A stretch of 64,000 nt of DNA from Cryptomeria japonica (lineage: Eukaryota > Streptophyta > Pinopsida > Cupressales > Cupressaceae). Both the position numbers and the translations under genes were made by a program. Under the pieces are notes generated by a model that worked only from the letters and a program-made list of their open reading frames with translations, did not search any database and was not told the DNA's origin. The number at the start of each line of letters is the position of its first letter. The first letter of the stretch is position 1. Shown in pieces: positions 10,598-20,882 of this stretch. Location of the stretch: NCBI RefSeq assembly GCF_030272615.1, contig NC_081414.1:769983653-770047652 (forward strand), read 5' to 3'.

Positions 10598-13500
10598 GGT
10601 CTAATTCAAAGTGTATTCTCCCATGCCTTTGTCTTGAAATTTGCCTTTAAGTTCACCTTGTTTTGATGTCGAAGGTTTCAATGACTCAGGATCAATGTAT
10701 GCCGAAGAAGGAGTAGCCTCATGATTACTGGGAATGATAGTCTCAGTATCTGATCTCAAGTTATTGCAATATATGAACGGATTTGGATCACCGTTGACTG
10801 TTACCTCGACTCCATTATGAGGAAACTTAATGCATTGATGATATGTTGATGGGACTGCCCTCATTTCATGAATCCAAGGATGTCCTAGCAATATGTTGTA
10901 TGTGAGATCTAGATCTAGGACTTGACAAACCACATCCTTTGTGATTGGCCCAATTCTTAGCGGTAAGGTGACTGTGCCCTTGGACGAACGCTCTTCATCA
11001 TCATAGGCCTTGATGGTGATTTGATTTGTTGAATTCACAGCCTTGTCAGAATATCCCAATTGTTTAATGGTGCTCAATTTACAAATGTTTAGACCTGCTC
11101 CTCCATCTATCAGGACTCACTTTATTCGATGTTTGTGTATAAAGGCTTCAACGTGTAAAGGTGCATTATGTGGCTGACTTACGGAGGCGTCATCGGCTTC
11201 TGTGAATGTAAGGGAATGTGGAATGGAAAGGTATCCCACCATGGCTTGAAACTAGTCCACGTTCAGATCAGTAGGAATGGCAGTGTCTCTCAAGATTTTG
11301 TCAAGAATAGCTTTATGAGCAGGGGATATGCGTAGAAGCTCAAGGATGGAGATGAGCGCAGGTGTCTTCCCTAACTGTTCTACAAGGTCATACTCAGGTT
11401 TGGTAGATGAAGAAGCAGTGTTTTTAGTTGAGGCACCTGGCAACGTAATCTTACCTCGACGGGTTGTAACATGACATTCAGAGGTAGACTCGGATGAAGA
11501 TCCCACACCTCTTAGAACAATCTTGGGTCTCTGAGGAGGATTCTCGGGATTTTTGTTCTTGATGGTAATAGTAGAGATATGATTGTCCATTGAGATGTGA
11601 TTGATAGTAGAATCATAATTATAAGGTGCTCTAGTATAGTTGGCTTGATCATCTGTGACTTTGCCTTTTCCTTTGTCATGCTTTGGGAACGGTTCCTTAA
11701 ACATCTCATGTTCTTGATTAGATGAATGTCCCTCAATCTCAATGTCACCTCTATCAATGAGATCTTGCACAATGTTCTTCAACCGATGGCAATTACCTAT
11801 CTTATGACCCTTGCTCTTATGAAATTCACAATACTCATCATCATTCCACCAATTTGGTTTGACCTTTGGTTCATATGGAGGAAAATCTAGAGCTGTGATC
11901 ACTTTGTTTGCCACTAGCTTTTTAAAGACTGATTCGAGTGGTTCTCCCAATGGGGTGTACTTCCTTCGTGGTCTAGAAGTTGTTTGAGTATTCACTTGAT
12001 TGTTTGTAGAACTTGATCCAGAAAAGATGAACTTGGGTCTCACCGTGTTGGCATCAACAACACCATCATTAACTGTGTTCTTGTTCTTATTCCAAAATCT
12101 TGGCTTGTCTTTTCCTTTAAAGTCCTCTTTGTTTTCTTTGAATATCTTAATGACTCCTTGTTCAATTAAGACCTTTTCTGTTGCTAGGCGCTTTTCAATA
12201 ACATCCTTGAAGGTGGACAAACATGCTTTCCTGAGATCATAGCCAATGTCCTTGTTAATGTTTTGAGTGAACATTTCTACCATTTGTTTCTGTGGGATTT
12301 CGCAAGAGCATCTGCTAGCTAGATTTCTCCATCTTTGTAAAAATGTTGCGAAAGATTCTCCTTCCTTTTGTTTAGTATTGCACAAGGTAGTGACTGAGAC
12401 ATCCATTTCTATATTGTAAGAGAAATGCTAAATGAATGCCTCTGCTAAGTCGCCCCATGACTTAATACCGGGAGGTAATTGAGAAAACCATTCCATAGCT
12501 TGATCGCCTAAGCTCTGCGGGAACAACCTCATCAAGTATGTTTCTTCTACCACTACCTCAATGCAGGCTGTGAAAAATTGTCGTATGTGTGCCTTGGGGT
12601 CTCCTTTTCCTCTATACTTGTCAAATTTTGGTGTCACAAAGTGTGCAGGAAATGGAGGCATTGGGATGCTCTTATCAAATGGATAAGGACATATATCTCT
12701 CATAGTGTATGTTGGTTTTTTCGTACTCATGTCCTCCATTTTCTTTTGTAAATCTCTTATTTGTTGCTCCAAATTGCTCTTGGGAGGAGATCTATTTCTT
12801 GTAACATACCCCATGTTTGAAACACCCATTTGAGGAAGAGCTTGTTGCATGTATGGATGATACTGATCGTAGACATGTCCATATGGAGGTCTATATTGAT
12901 GCGGCATATAGGGAGCACTTGGCATAGCTTCATGTTGAGGAACCCCATATCTATTTTGTGCATATATACCATATTCAATAGGCATTTCATTTTCCATTGT
13001 GTTGCCCCCAAATTTGACATGAGGTTTCCTTATGTCCAAATTTTGAGGATGCCTTTGAGTATCCACTTGTTTTGATTGATCCATAGCTTGAGCATGTGAT
13101 TGAGCATATCTATCTGCATAAGGCTTCCATAATAGTCTTCGAAGGTAAGTACATATGTTTGAGTTTGTGTATGTGGGATTTCTGGTTTTTGAAGCAAAAC
13201 TGATGGTGACTCAGGCATCATATTCGGTCCTCTATTTCCTCCTCTATTTGGTCTCCTTTGATCCATGTTGGATTGAGTTTGTTGTGAGGGTCTGCTTTCC
13301 ATAAGTTGAGACATGTCAAAGTCATGAGGTATTTTAGCTCCACTTTGTGCCATCATGTGTAAGAAGTATTGTCGATCTCTCCTCATTATCTCTTCAACCA
13401 ATCTATTGAAATGAGGATTCATTATGGATTATTCTATGTCTACTGATTGTATTGAAAGGTTGTCCACATTGTCATTGTGTGTAGCATTGTTGTTTGTCGT

Positions 13501-13668
13501 GTCTGCGTTTTCCACATTTGGATTGTTTCTATAAACATCCATGTCTGGTAATGTAGTGAGCTCAAGATTATAAAATAAATCATTGTCATACTCATAAGAA
13601 CTCATGTTTGCGGACTCTTGAGCTTCTTTAGCTATTCTCCTAGATTTTTGAAGGCAGGTTTCAACCAT
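10598..13668 (-). pseudogene. Element A gag and protease, broken
   Basis: It starts MVETCLQKSRR at 13668, matching B. The gag core (IPMPPFPAHFVTPKFDKYRG, then MEWFSQLPPGI) lies at 12660-12440. A knuckle of the C-x2-H-x4-H-x4-C kind (CEFHKSKGHKIGNC) lies near 11830-11790. The protease motif VLIDGGAGL is near 11115-11090. Stops interrupt it at about 13429, 12428, 11252 and 11078, and a frame change lies near 13120. At least three of these stops are CAA/CAG or CGA codons in element B. Gag would form the particle and the protease would cut the polyprotein. Confidence 0.85.
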
Positions 13669-14159
13669 GAACTAGGTGTTTGACCAAGATGTGAGAGACT
13701 AGATGAAAAATATGAAAAGAGTATGGAAGACCAAGAGTTGTATGGAGTGTAAATGAATCATGAGGTGTACTTGCAATGTCCAAAGTGTAAGACCAAGTAT
13801 GTAAGTAGTAGAGTAGGTGTGACTTCCAAAGAGATGATTGTTTCTCTTGATGAGGTAAGCTGACCTTGACTCTAAGTAAGACCAAATGAGACCCAAAGGT
13901 AAGAAACCTTGATGAGGGACCACTTAGCAAAGTGTAGTTGTATGTAGTGTGTTGGAAAAGTATAGTGAGGACAAGCAAGTGACCTTTTGACTCAAGTTTA
14001 GACAAGTATGAATGTAAAATGAGATGTGAAGCAATGATGGATTGTATGAGACCTTAGAACAGGTTGAATGCTAGATGAAACCTGAAGAGACAACCTAGGA
14101 AGCTCAAGTATGCCGAAACTGATTTCTCTTTGTTTGTTGGACTGTAAAATTTTCAATTC

Positions 14160-14300
14160 TGGACACAGACGCGATTCCCAGACATAGACGCTTCTCTGTT
14201 AGACACAGACGCTGATAAAAACACAGACGCTATTCTGCCCTTCACAGACACACTTATATGACCCAGACGCGGTTAAAACAGACACAGATGCGTTTCTGTA
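14160..14300 (-). repeat. Leader motif array 2 of element A
   Basis: About seven copies of GCGTCTGTGTC-like motifs on the minus strand (read as GACACAGACGC on the plus strand), spaced about 20 bases apart, 500 bp upstream of gag. Confidence 0.7.
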
Positions 14301-15504
14301 AACTTCATGCAATTTTTCCAATCTGTGAAGTTGTTTTGTTGTGACCAAATCCGACTGTTTGACTATTTTTCGTGACAAGAGGACACAATGTTGATGAGGA
14401 CTCAATGTTTGCAAGTGTTTAGACTCCAAAAGTGTGTTGTTTGATGTAAAATGTTTTGCATACACTTGAAGACACAAAAGACACAATGTTTTGTTGTTTG
14501 GTCTTGAATGTTTGAATGTTTAGCATAAGACAAGCACAATTCTTATGGTTGGCCAAGACAATAGTTGTTGATCTCACATAGGGTTTTACCCCTGAGGCTA
14601 CGCTATTCAGAGCGGATACTTAGATGCTTGACCTCACTGGCTCCACCCTCGACACTCACTTCTTGGGTCAGCCAAGCATCAGTCCCCATGAAAACTCCCC
14701 ATGGCGAACTTTGTATCTCTACTAATAAACGTATGTGTGTGGGCCGCTACTAGAGGTCCGACCTCCTGCCTCAACAACTAGAAGGATTTGGGCTTCTAAA
14801 ACAAAAAGGTGCTAGTAAGGGCATCCGCTCATGTGGCCATACATGCAACACTTTTAGCTCTGTAAATATAGAAGGCTCCCAGCCGCTAGGGGTTACGCCC
14901 TACAAATGATCAAATAAATTTGATCAAACGGGTTTATGGGGAGACATAGTGTCGGTATGAACTAATCAGCACACGTTATTCATAGTTTTCACCATGAATA
15001 CATTTGATTATAGTGGCTTGGAAGAAGATGGCTTTTCTTTTGCTACCACTTGGGTCGTTCTCTTCTCACTAGTAGTCCTAATGGCCACATGGGAAGACAG
15101 GCCCTCTAAAGATTAAACAAAAAGAGCCTATTGCTCAAGACACAAAAGACAATGATTCAATTTTAGTGCACCAATTGAAGTGTTTGCTAATCTATGAAAA
15201 CAAGGCACACAACAAAATTACAAAACCCTAGCCAAGGCCCTGCAACAAAATTTGTTAGTAGTTTGGGTTGTTTCAAATGATCACCCCTTCCTGCAAGCAC
15301 ACAAGTTAGGTAAATTTTAGAAAAACCCAAAAAGACTTTGTGAAAAAGGGGCCTTCAACAAAAACGTTTTTGCTTCCAAAACAAGCTGCACAAGCTTGGT
15401 TAGCTAGATCTGAAAGGGTTAGTCCAAAAATAAACAAGATCTGAAACCCTAAGCACGAAATCCAAAAAAATTGAATCAAAGAAAAATTGAAAATTTCAAA
15501 ATAG

Positions 15505-15765
15505 TAAAACATAGACGCTGTTATACCAGACACAGACGCGTCTGTATGACACAGACGCGGTTCTGTGATGCACAGACGTGCTCAGAACACACAGACACCC
15601 TTCCAGGACACAGACGCGATCATATGTAACACAGACGCATTTAGGAAACACAGACGCCCCTTCCAGAAACCTGCAAAATAAAATTTAGCAAAAACACAGT
15701 CGCGATTCCCGATCCCGCAGACGCTTCTGAAACTCAGAGACGCGATCCGAACGCTCGCAGACGTG
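15505..15765 (-). repeat. Leader motif array 1 of element A
   Basis: About ten copies of GCGTCTGTGT-like motifs on the minus strand, 100-350 bp inside the 5' LTR. It corresponds to 18795-19020 of element B. Confidence 0.7.
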
Positions 15766-15854
15766 GAAATACCTAAAATGCCGTCGAAAAATGTCTGATC
15801 TGCAACTTCAAAAATGCAAAATCTGCAACAAAAAGGTTAAATGCAAAGGGACAA

Positions 15855-15874
15855 GAGTCCCACCGGGCGTGCCA
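15855..15874 (-). other. Primer-binding site of element A
   Basis: On the minus strand the site begins TGGCACGCCCGGTGGGACTC, three bases inside the LTR. TGG matches a tRNA CCA end. I cannot assign the tRNA. Element B has the same site with two changes. Confidence 0.7.
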
Positions 15875-15877
15875 AAA

Positions 15878-16616
15878 TATTTATGGTAAAAATGGACAAC
15901 AATAATAATGATATTGAAAGGCTAAATGAATCCAACCACTAAACCCTAGCCTAACAATGAACAAAGATCCACCATAACATATGAAGATTACCTAAGACAA
16001 TGCAAAATAAAACAAAATCACAAAGATTATACCATCACATGTCCAATAGGGTTTTGATCTCCATTCTTCCTATCTCCATTGATCTTGCTTGATATATTTG
16101 CTCTCAGATTTTTGTATGCACAAGAGCTCAACAAAGAACGGAATGTGGTTGCAAGTAAGATCGTAGTGTAGTCAATTGATCATTAGCATGAGTGATTAGA
16201 CATTAGGGTTTGACAATGAAGAAAGCATCTTCTTAAATAGAAGACACAATATGAAATGGAGGGTTAAGATTGAGAGGTGTAAAAAGAGAGGTCGGCTAGG
16301 ATTAGAGGGTAGGTAAAAGAAATACCAAAATAATGAAAGAGGTAGGTAGTGTATGAATTAAGAGATGAATGACATGTGTCATGTGTAGAAAAAGATAATG
16401 AATTAATTAAATAAATAAAGATTTATTTAATTAATAGAAGAAGTAGGATAATTAAATAAATAAATGTATTTATTTAAATGAGAAATAAGGCTAGAAGAGG
16501 ATAAATGAATTAATTAAATAAATAAAGATTTATTTAATTAATAGAAGAATTAAGCTTAGATAATTAAATAAATAAAATATTTATTTAATTTAACTGGACA
16601 ATTTTAAGTGTCTACA
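15878..16616 (-). repeat. 5' LTR of element A (739 bp)
   Basis: It matches the left LTR apart from about six substitutions and a 42-bp deletion in the AT-palindrome region. Its plus-strand start is TATTTATGG, where the left copy has TGTTTATGG. A TATA-like TATTTAAG on the minus strand lies at 16232-16239. Confidence 0.92.
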
Positions 16617-16621
16617 GGTAT

Positions 16622-17453
16622 ATTCATATTTGCATATTTGCTTTTATCGGCAAATAGGTCTAGGGTTACCTAGGGTTATACCGACAGGTTTATCTTTTCT
16701 AGATCAGCATGGCACGCTAAGCAAATGATTAATTATTGTTGTAAATGCATTAAGCTGACATGTTCAATCAGTTATTGCATCGGATATTATATTGTTTGTA
16801 AAATGTTTTTATTGTAATATCTTGTAGAGCCGACCTACTAAAATTGGTCTTAGGTTATGGTATAAATGTAAGATCTTATTTGTAAGATCGAATGTGGAAT
16901 GTAAAAAAGGATTGTGTGAAGGTATATGCAAGATTAAGCAGAGCAATACACGAAGACATCATTTGAAGGTGAAGGTAGGTTTTTTTGAAAGCATATCAGC
17001 ATTACACCTGTATTGAATCCAGCATATGAAGATGCTATTTTGTGTAGTACATTCTTATTGGATTTAACCATCCAAATGTAGTCAGTGTGACTCCCATTTT
17101 GTGATTGAGCAGTGAGCTCTAGGTTGTTGGCCTTTTTGCATGTGCATACCCCATTTATGTACACTTACTATCTGCAGTAGTATCATCTGATTGTGGGTAA
17201 GGTTTCCCATCGTGGTTTTTCCCCTTACAGGGTTTCCACGTACAAATATTAGTGTCATGTATTGTGGATGACTTTGTGTTTATGTTTCATGCATTAATCT
17301 TTACCGGTATAGCAATTAACTATTAAAACTATCTACCGGCACACTTAACTGGTTTACCAGTATTAATCATTAAGTTGGTTAAGTTGTTTTTGGTTTGAAT
17401 TTATTTGACAACTGATTCACCCCCCCCCTCTCAGTTGTCTCCAGGACCTAACA
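16622..17453 (+). repeat. LTR of element E, second part
   Basis: This continues the LTR cut at 489. It holds TATAAATG at 16861-16868, a good LTR promoter candidate, and ends with GATTCACCCCCCCCCTCTCAG-like sequence followed by CCTAACA. A similar poly-C run ends the LTR of element D. The end at 17453 is inferred from the CA terminus. Confidence 0.55.
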
Positions 17454-17888
17454 TTCTCCAAATGGTCTTGTTTTCCCTTAGCCATTCACAGTCCATAGGC
17501 TCAACTCGATGCCTTTCTCCTCCCATCTAAACATAAGCAAAGTCCTCAAGAATAGAATGATGAAGCAAAGCTAAAATCCAAACAGAGTCCCCAAGACCAG
17601 AGTAGTTTTGTAGAAAAAAATAGACAAGTTAAAAAGCAAACAAGCTTACAAATGACCCAAAAAGAGTGTGAGCAATAATGAAACAAAAAATGCCTTAGCT
17701 CGCCACCACATCCACCAGGAATAGTAATTATGGCTCTACCCATTATGGAAATTAACAAGTTGGGGAAGATCAATTTGAATGAATTTTAGTAGAGAGTGGA
17801 AATCCCTAACTGACACCTCATTACATAAAGGCTAGAAGAGAGTGGGTTTCTTGAATAAGCTTCCTTCCTAGTTGTTGTACAATGTATA
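17454..17888. other. Flank between elements E and B, no gene seen
   Basis: No coding frame or repeat is recognised. The last five bases (17884-17888, GTATA) are the left copy of the target-site duplication of element B. Confidence 0.5.
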
Positions 17889-18667
17889 TGTAGACACTCA
17901 AAATTGTCCAGTCTAATTAAATAAATATTTTATTTATTTAATTATCTAAGCCTAATTCTTCTATTAATTAAATAAATCTTTATTTATTTAATTAATTCAT
18001 TTATCCTCTTCTAGCCTTATTTCTCATTTAAATAAATACATTTATTTATTTAAATTATCCTTTTCCTAAATTAAATAAATATCTTATTTATTTAATTGAT
18101 CCCACTTCTTCTATTAATTAAATAAATATTTATTTAATTAATTAATTCATTATCTTTTTCTACACATGACACATGTCATTCATCTCTTAATTCCTACACT
18201 ACCTACCTCTTTCATTATTTTATTATTTCTTCTACCTACCCTCTAATCCTAGCCGACCTCCTTTTTACACCTCTTAATCTTATCCCTCCATTTCTTATTG
18301 TGTTTTCTATTTAAGGAGATGCTTCCTTCATTATCAAACCCTAATCACTATACATGCTAACAACTTGATCAATTGGCTACACTACGATCCTACTTGCAAC
18401 CACATTCTGTTCTTTGTTGAGCTCTTGTGCACATAAAATCTGAGAGCAAATATATCAAGCAAGATCAATGGAGATAGGAAGAATGGAGATCAAAACCCTA
18501 TTGGACATGTGATGGTATAATCTTTTTGATTTTGTTTTATTTACATTGTCTTAGGTAATCTTCATATGTTATGGTGGATCTTTGTTGTTGTTAGGCTGGG
18601 GTTTTTGTGGTTGAATTCATTTAGCCTTTCAATCTTGTTATTATTGTATCCATTTTCACCATATACA
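17889..18667 (+). repeat. 5' LTR of element B (779 bp)
   Basis: It runs from TGTAGACACT to CCATATACA. AT-only palindromes fill about 17920-18150. TATTTAAG at 18308-18315 is the best core-promoter candidate and is conserved in A. Confidence 0.94.
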
Positions 18668-18670
18668 TTT

Positions 18671-18690
18671 TGGCATGCCTGGTGGGACTC
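18671..18690 (+). other. Primer-binding site of element B
   Basis: The site begins TGGCATGCCTGGTGGGACTC, three bases after the LTR. Read in complement it ends in CCA and reaches a GAGT T-loop-like end, so about 20 bases of a tRNA 3' end could pair. The tRNA is not assigned. Confidence 0.7.
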
Positions 18691-18794
18691 TTGTCCCTTT
18701 GCATTTAACCTCCTTGTTGCAGATTTTGCGTTTTTGAAGTTGCAGATCGGACATTTTTCGACAGCATTTTAGGTTTTTCCGCATCTGTGAACTT

Positions 18795-19020
18795 TCAGAT
18801 TGCGTCTTTGATTTTCTGGCGCGTCTGCGGAATCTGGAATCTCGTTTGTGTTTTCGACAAATTTTATTTTGCAGGTTTCAGAAAGGAGCATCTGTGTTTC
18901 AGAAACGCGTCTGTGTTATTTCTACCCGCGTCTGTGTCGGAAAGGAGCACCTGTGATTTTTAGGCGCGTTTGTGCAACACAGAACTACGTCTGTGTTATC
19001 CAGACGCGTCTGTGTATATA
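18795..19020 (+). repeat. Leader motif array 1 of element B
   Basis: About ten copies of a GCGTCTGTGT-like motif (ACGCGTCTGTGTT, CCCGCGTCTGTGTC, GGCGCGTTTGTGC), spaced 20-30 bases with unrelated spacers, all on the sense strand. Confidence 0.72.
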
Positions 19021-19604
19021 CTGTTTCAAAATTTTGAAGTTTTCATTGATTCAATTTTCAGATTTCGCACTTAGGGTTTCAGATTTGGTTTATTTTTGGA
19101 CTAACCCTTTCAAATCTAGCTAACTAAATTGGTGCAGCTTGTCTTGGAAGCAAAAACGTTTTGTTGAAGGCCCCTATGTTACAAATTCTTTTGGGTTTTT
19201 AAAATGTACCTAACTTGTGTGTTTGTAGGAAAGGGTGATTATGCCAAACAACCCAAACTACTAACAATTTTGTTGCAGGTCCTTGGCTAGGGCTTTGAGT
19301 TTTTGTTGTGTGCTTTGTTTTCATAGAATAGCAAACACTTCCATTGGTGCACTAAAATTGAATCATTGTCTTTTGTGTTTTGAGCAATAGGCTCTTTTTT
19401 GTTTAATCTTTAGAGGGCATGTCTTCCCGTGTGGTCATTAGGACTACTAGTGAGAAGAGAACGACCCAAGTGGTAGTGAGGAAAACCCACCTCTTTCGAA
19501 CCACTATAATCAAATGTATTCATGGTGAAAACTATGAATAACGTGTGCTGATTAGTTCATATCGACACTATGTCTCCCCATAAACCCGTTTGATCAAATT
19601 TATT

Positions 19605-19975
19605 TGATCATTTGTAGGGCATAACCCCTACCGGCTGGGAGCCTTCTGTATTTACAGAGCTAAAAGTGCCGCATGTATGGCCACACGAGCGGATGCCCTT
19701 ACTAGCACCTTTTTGTTTTAGAAGCGCAAATCCTTCTAGTTGTTGGGGCAGGAGGTCGCACCTCTGGTAGCGGCCCACACACATACGGTTCTTAGTAGAG
19801 ATACAAAGTTCGCCATGGGGAGTTTTCATGGGGACTAATGCTTGGCTGACCCGAGAAGTGAGTGCCGAGGGTGGAGCCAGTGAGGTCAAGCATCTAAGTA
19901 TCCGCTCTGAATAGCATAGCCTCAGGGGTAAAACCCTATGTGGGATCAACAACTATTGTCTTGGCCAGCCATAAG
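19605..19975 (+). other. Conserved fold-prone leader block of element B
   Basis: The block is richer in GC than its surroundings and nearly the same as 14555-14930 of A. Short perfect hairpins are visible, such as CTGT/ACAG around ATTT, GAGGT/ACCTC with a three-base loop (CGC in B, CGG in A) and GGGGTAAAACCC. Its opposite-strand ORFs look incidental. A packaging, dimerisation or translation-control RNA is possible but not shown. Confidence 0.5.
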
Positions 19976-20231
19976 AATTGTGCTTGACTTATGTTATACA
20001 TTCAAACAATCAAGACCAAACAACAAAACATTGTGTCTTTTGTGTCGTCAAGTGTATGCAAAACATTTTACATCAAAAAACACACTTTTCTTGGAGTCAT
20101 TTGGAGTCTAAACACTTGCAAACATTAAGTCCTCATCAACATTGTGTCCTCTTGTCATGAAAAACAGTCAAACAGTCAAATTTGGTCACAACAAAACGAC
20201 TTCACAGATTGTAAAAAATTGCACAAAGTTT

Positions 20232-20400
20232 ACAGAAATGTGTCTGTGTCTGTTTTAACGATGTCTGGGTCATCTAAATGCGTCTGTGAAGGGCATAATA
20301 GCATCTGTGTGTCTAACAGTGTTTGTGTCGAATAGAGACACGTATGTGTCTGGGAATCGCGTTTGTGAAGTATACAGGTGCGTCTGTGTCAAGAATTGCA
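20232..20400 (+). repeat. Leader motif array 2 of element B
   Basis: About eight GCGTCTGTG-like motifs on the sense strand, equivalent to 14160-14300 of A. Confidence 0.7.
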
Positions 20401-20882
20401 AGAAAATTTCAGAGTCCAGCAAACAAAAGAAATCAGTTTCAGAATACTTGAGATTCCTAGGTTGTTTCTTCAGGTTTCATCTAGCATTCAACCTGTCTTT
20501 GGGTCTCACATAGTCCATCATTGCTTCACATCTCATTTTACATTCATACTTGTCTAAACTTGAGTCAAAAGGTCACTTGCTTGTCCTCATCGTACTTTGT
20601 CAACACACTACATACAACAACACTTTGCTAAGTGATCCCTCATCAAGGTTTCTTACCTTTGGGTCTCATTTGGTCTTACTTAGAGTCAAGGTCAACTTAC
20701 CTCATCAAGAGAAGCTATCCTCTCTTTGGAAGTCACACCTACTCTACTACATACATACTTGGTCTTACACTTTGGACATTGCGAGTACACCTCAGATTCA
20801 TTTACACTCCATACAACTCTTGGTCTTCCATACTCTTTCCATTTTTCATCTAGTCTCTCACATCTTGGTCAATACCTAGTTC

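Larger units (their letters stand above)
13669..15854 (-). other. Leader region of element A
   Basis: Untranslated leader between the primer-binding site and gag. It carries two GCGTCTGTGTC-type arrays on the element's sense strand (about 15760-15505 and 14300-14160). Between them is a GC-richer, fold-prone block (about 14930-14555) that is nearly identical in element B. No long sense-strand ORF is visible. Confidence 0.65.
490..16616 (-). mobile_element. Element A: complete Ty3/gypsy Tat-lineage LTR retrotransposon
   Basis: The two LTRs (490-1270 and 15878-16616) are direct copies and are flanked by the perfect 5-bp duplication GGTAT (485-489 and 16617-16621). The primer-binding site is at 15855-15874 and the polypurine tract at 1271-1287, so the element reads right to left. 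Inside, in element order, are the leader, gag, protease, G-patch-like segment, reverse transcriptase with YVDD, RNase H, a second RNase H, integrase, a spacer and an opposite-strand PMD gene. The second RNase H and the opposite-strand ORF are established traits of the Tat lineage. By eye the LTRs differ at about six positions plus a 42-bp deletion in the right copy, so insertion was fairly recent. The gag-pol frame carries at least seven stops, so the copy cannot act alone. Confidence 0.93.
18691..20882 (+). other. Leader region of element B
   Basis: Long untranslated leader with a motif array at 18795-19020, a GC-richer fold-prone block at 19605-19975, a second motif array at 20232-20400, and then about 480 bp before gag. 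No long ORF on the sense strand is credible. Confidence 0.65.

Noticed and set aside
19608-19952. 114-codon minus-strand ORF in the B leader
   Set aside because: The corresponding A frame is short and broken; the region is better explained as a conserved non-coding fold-prone block.
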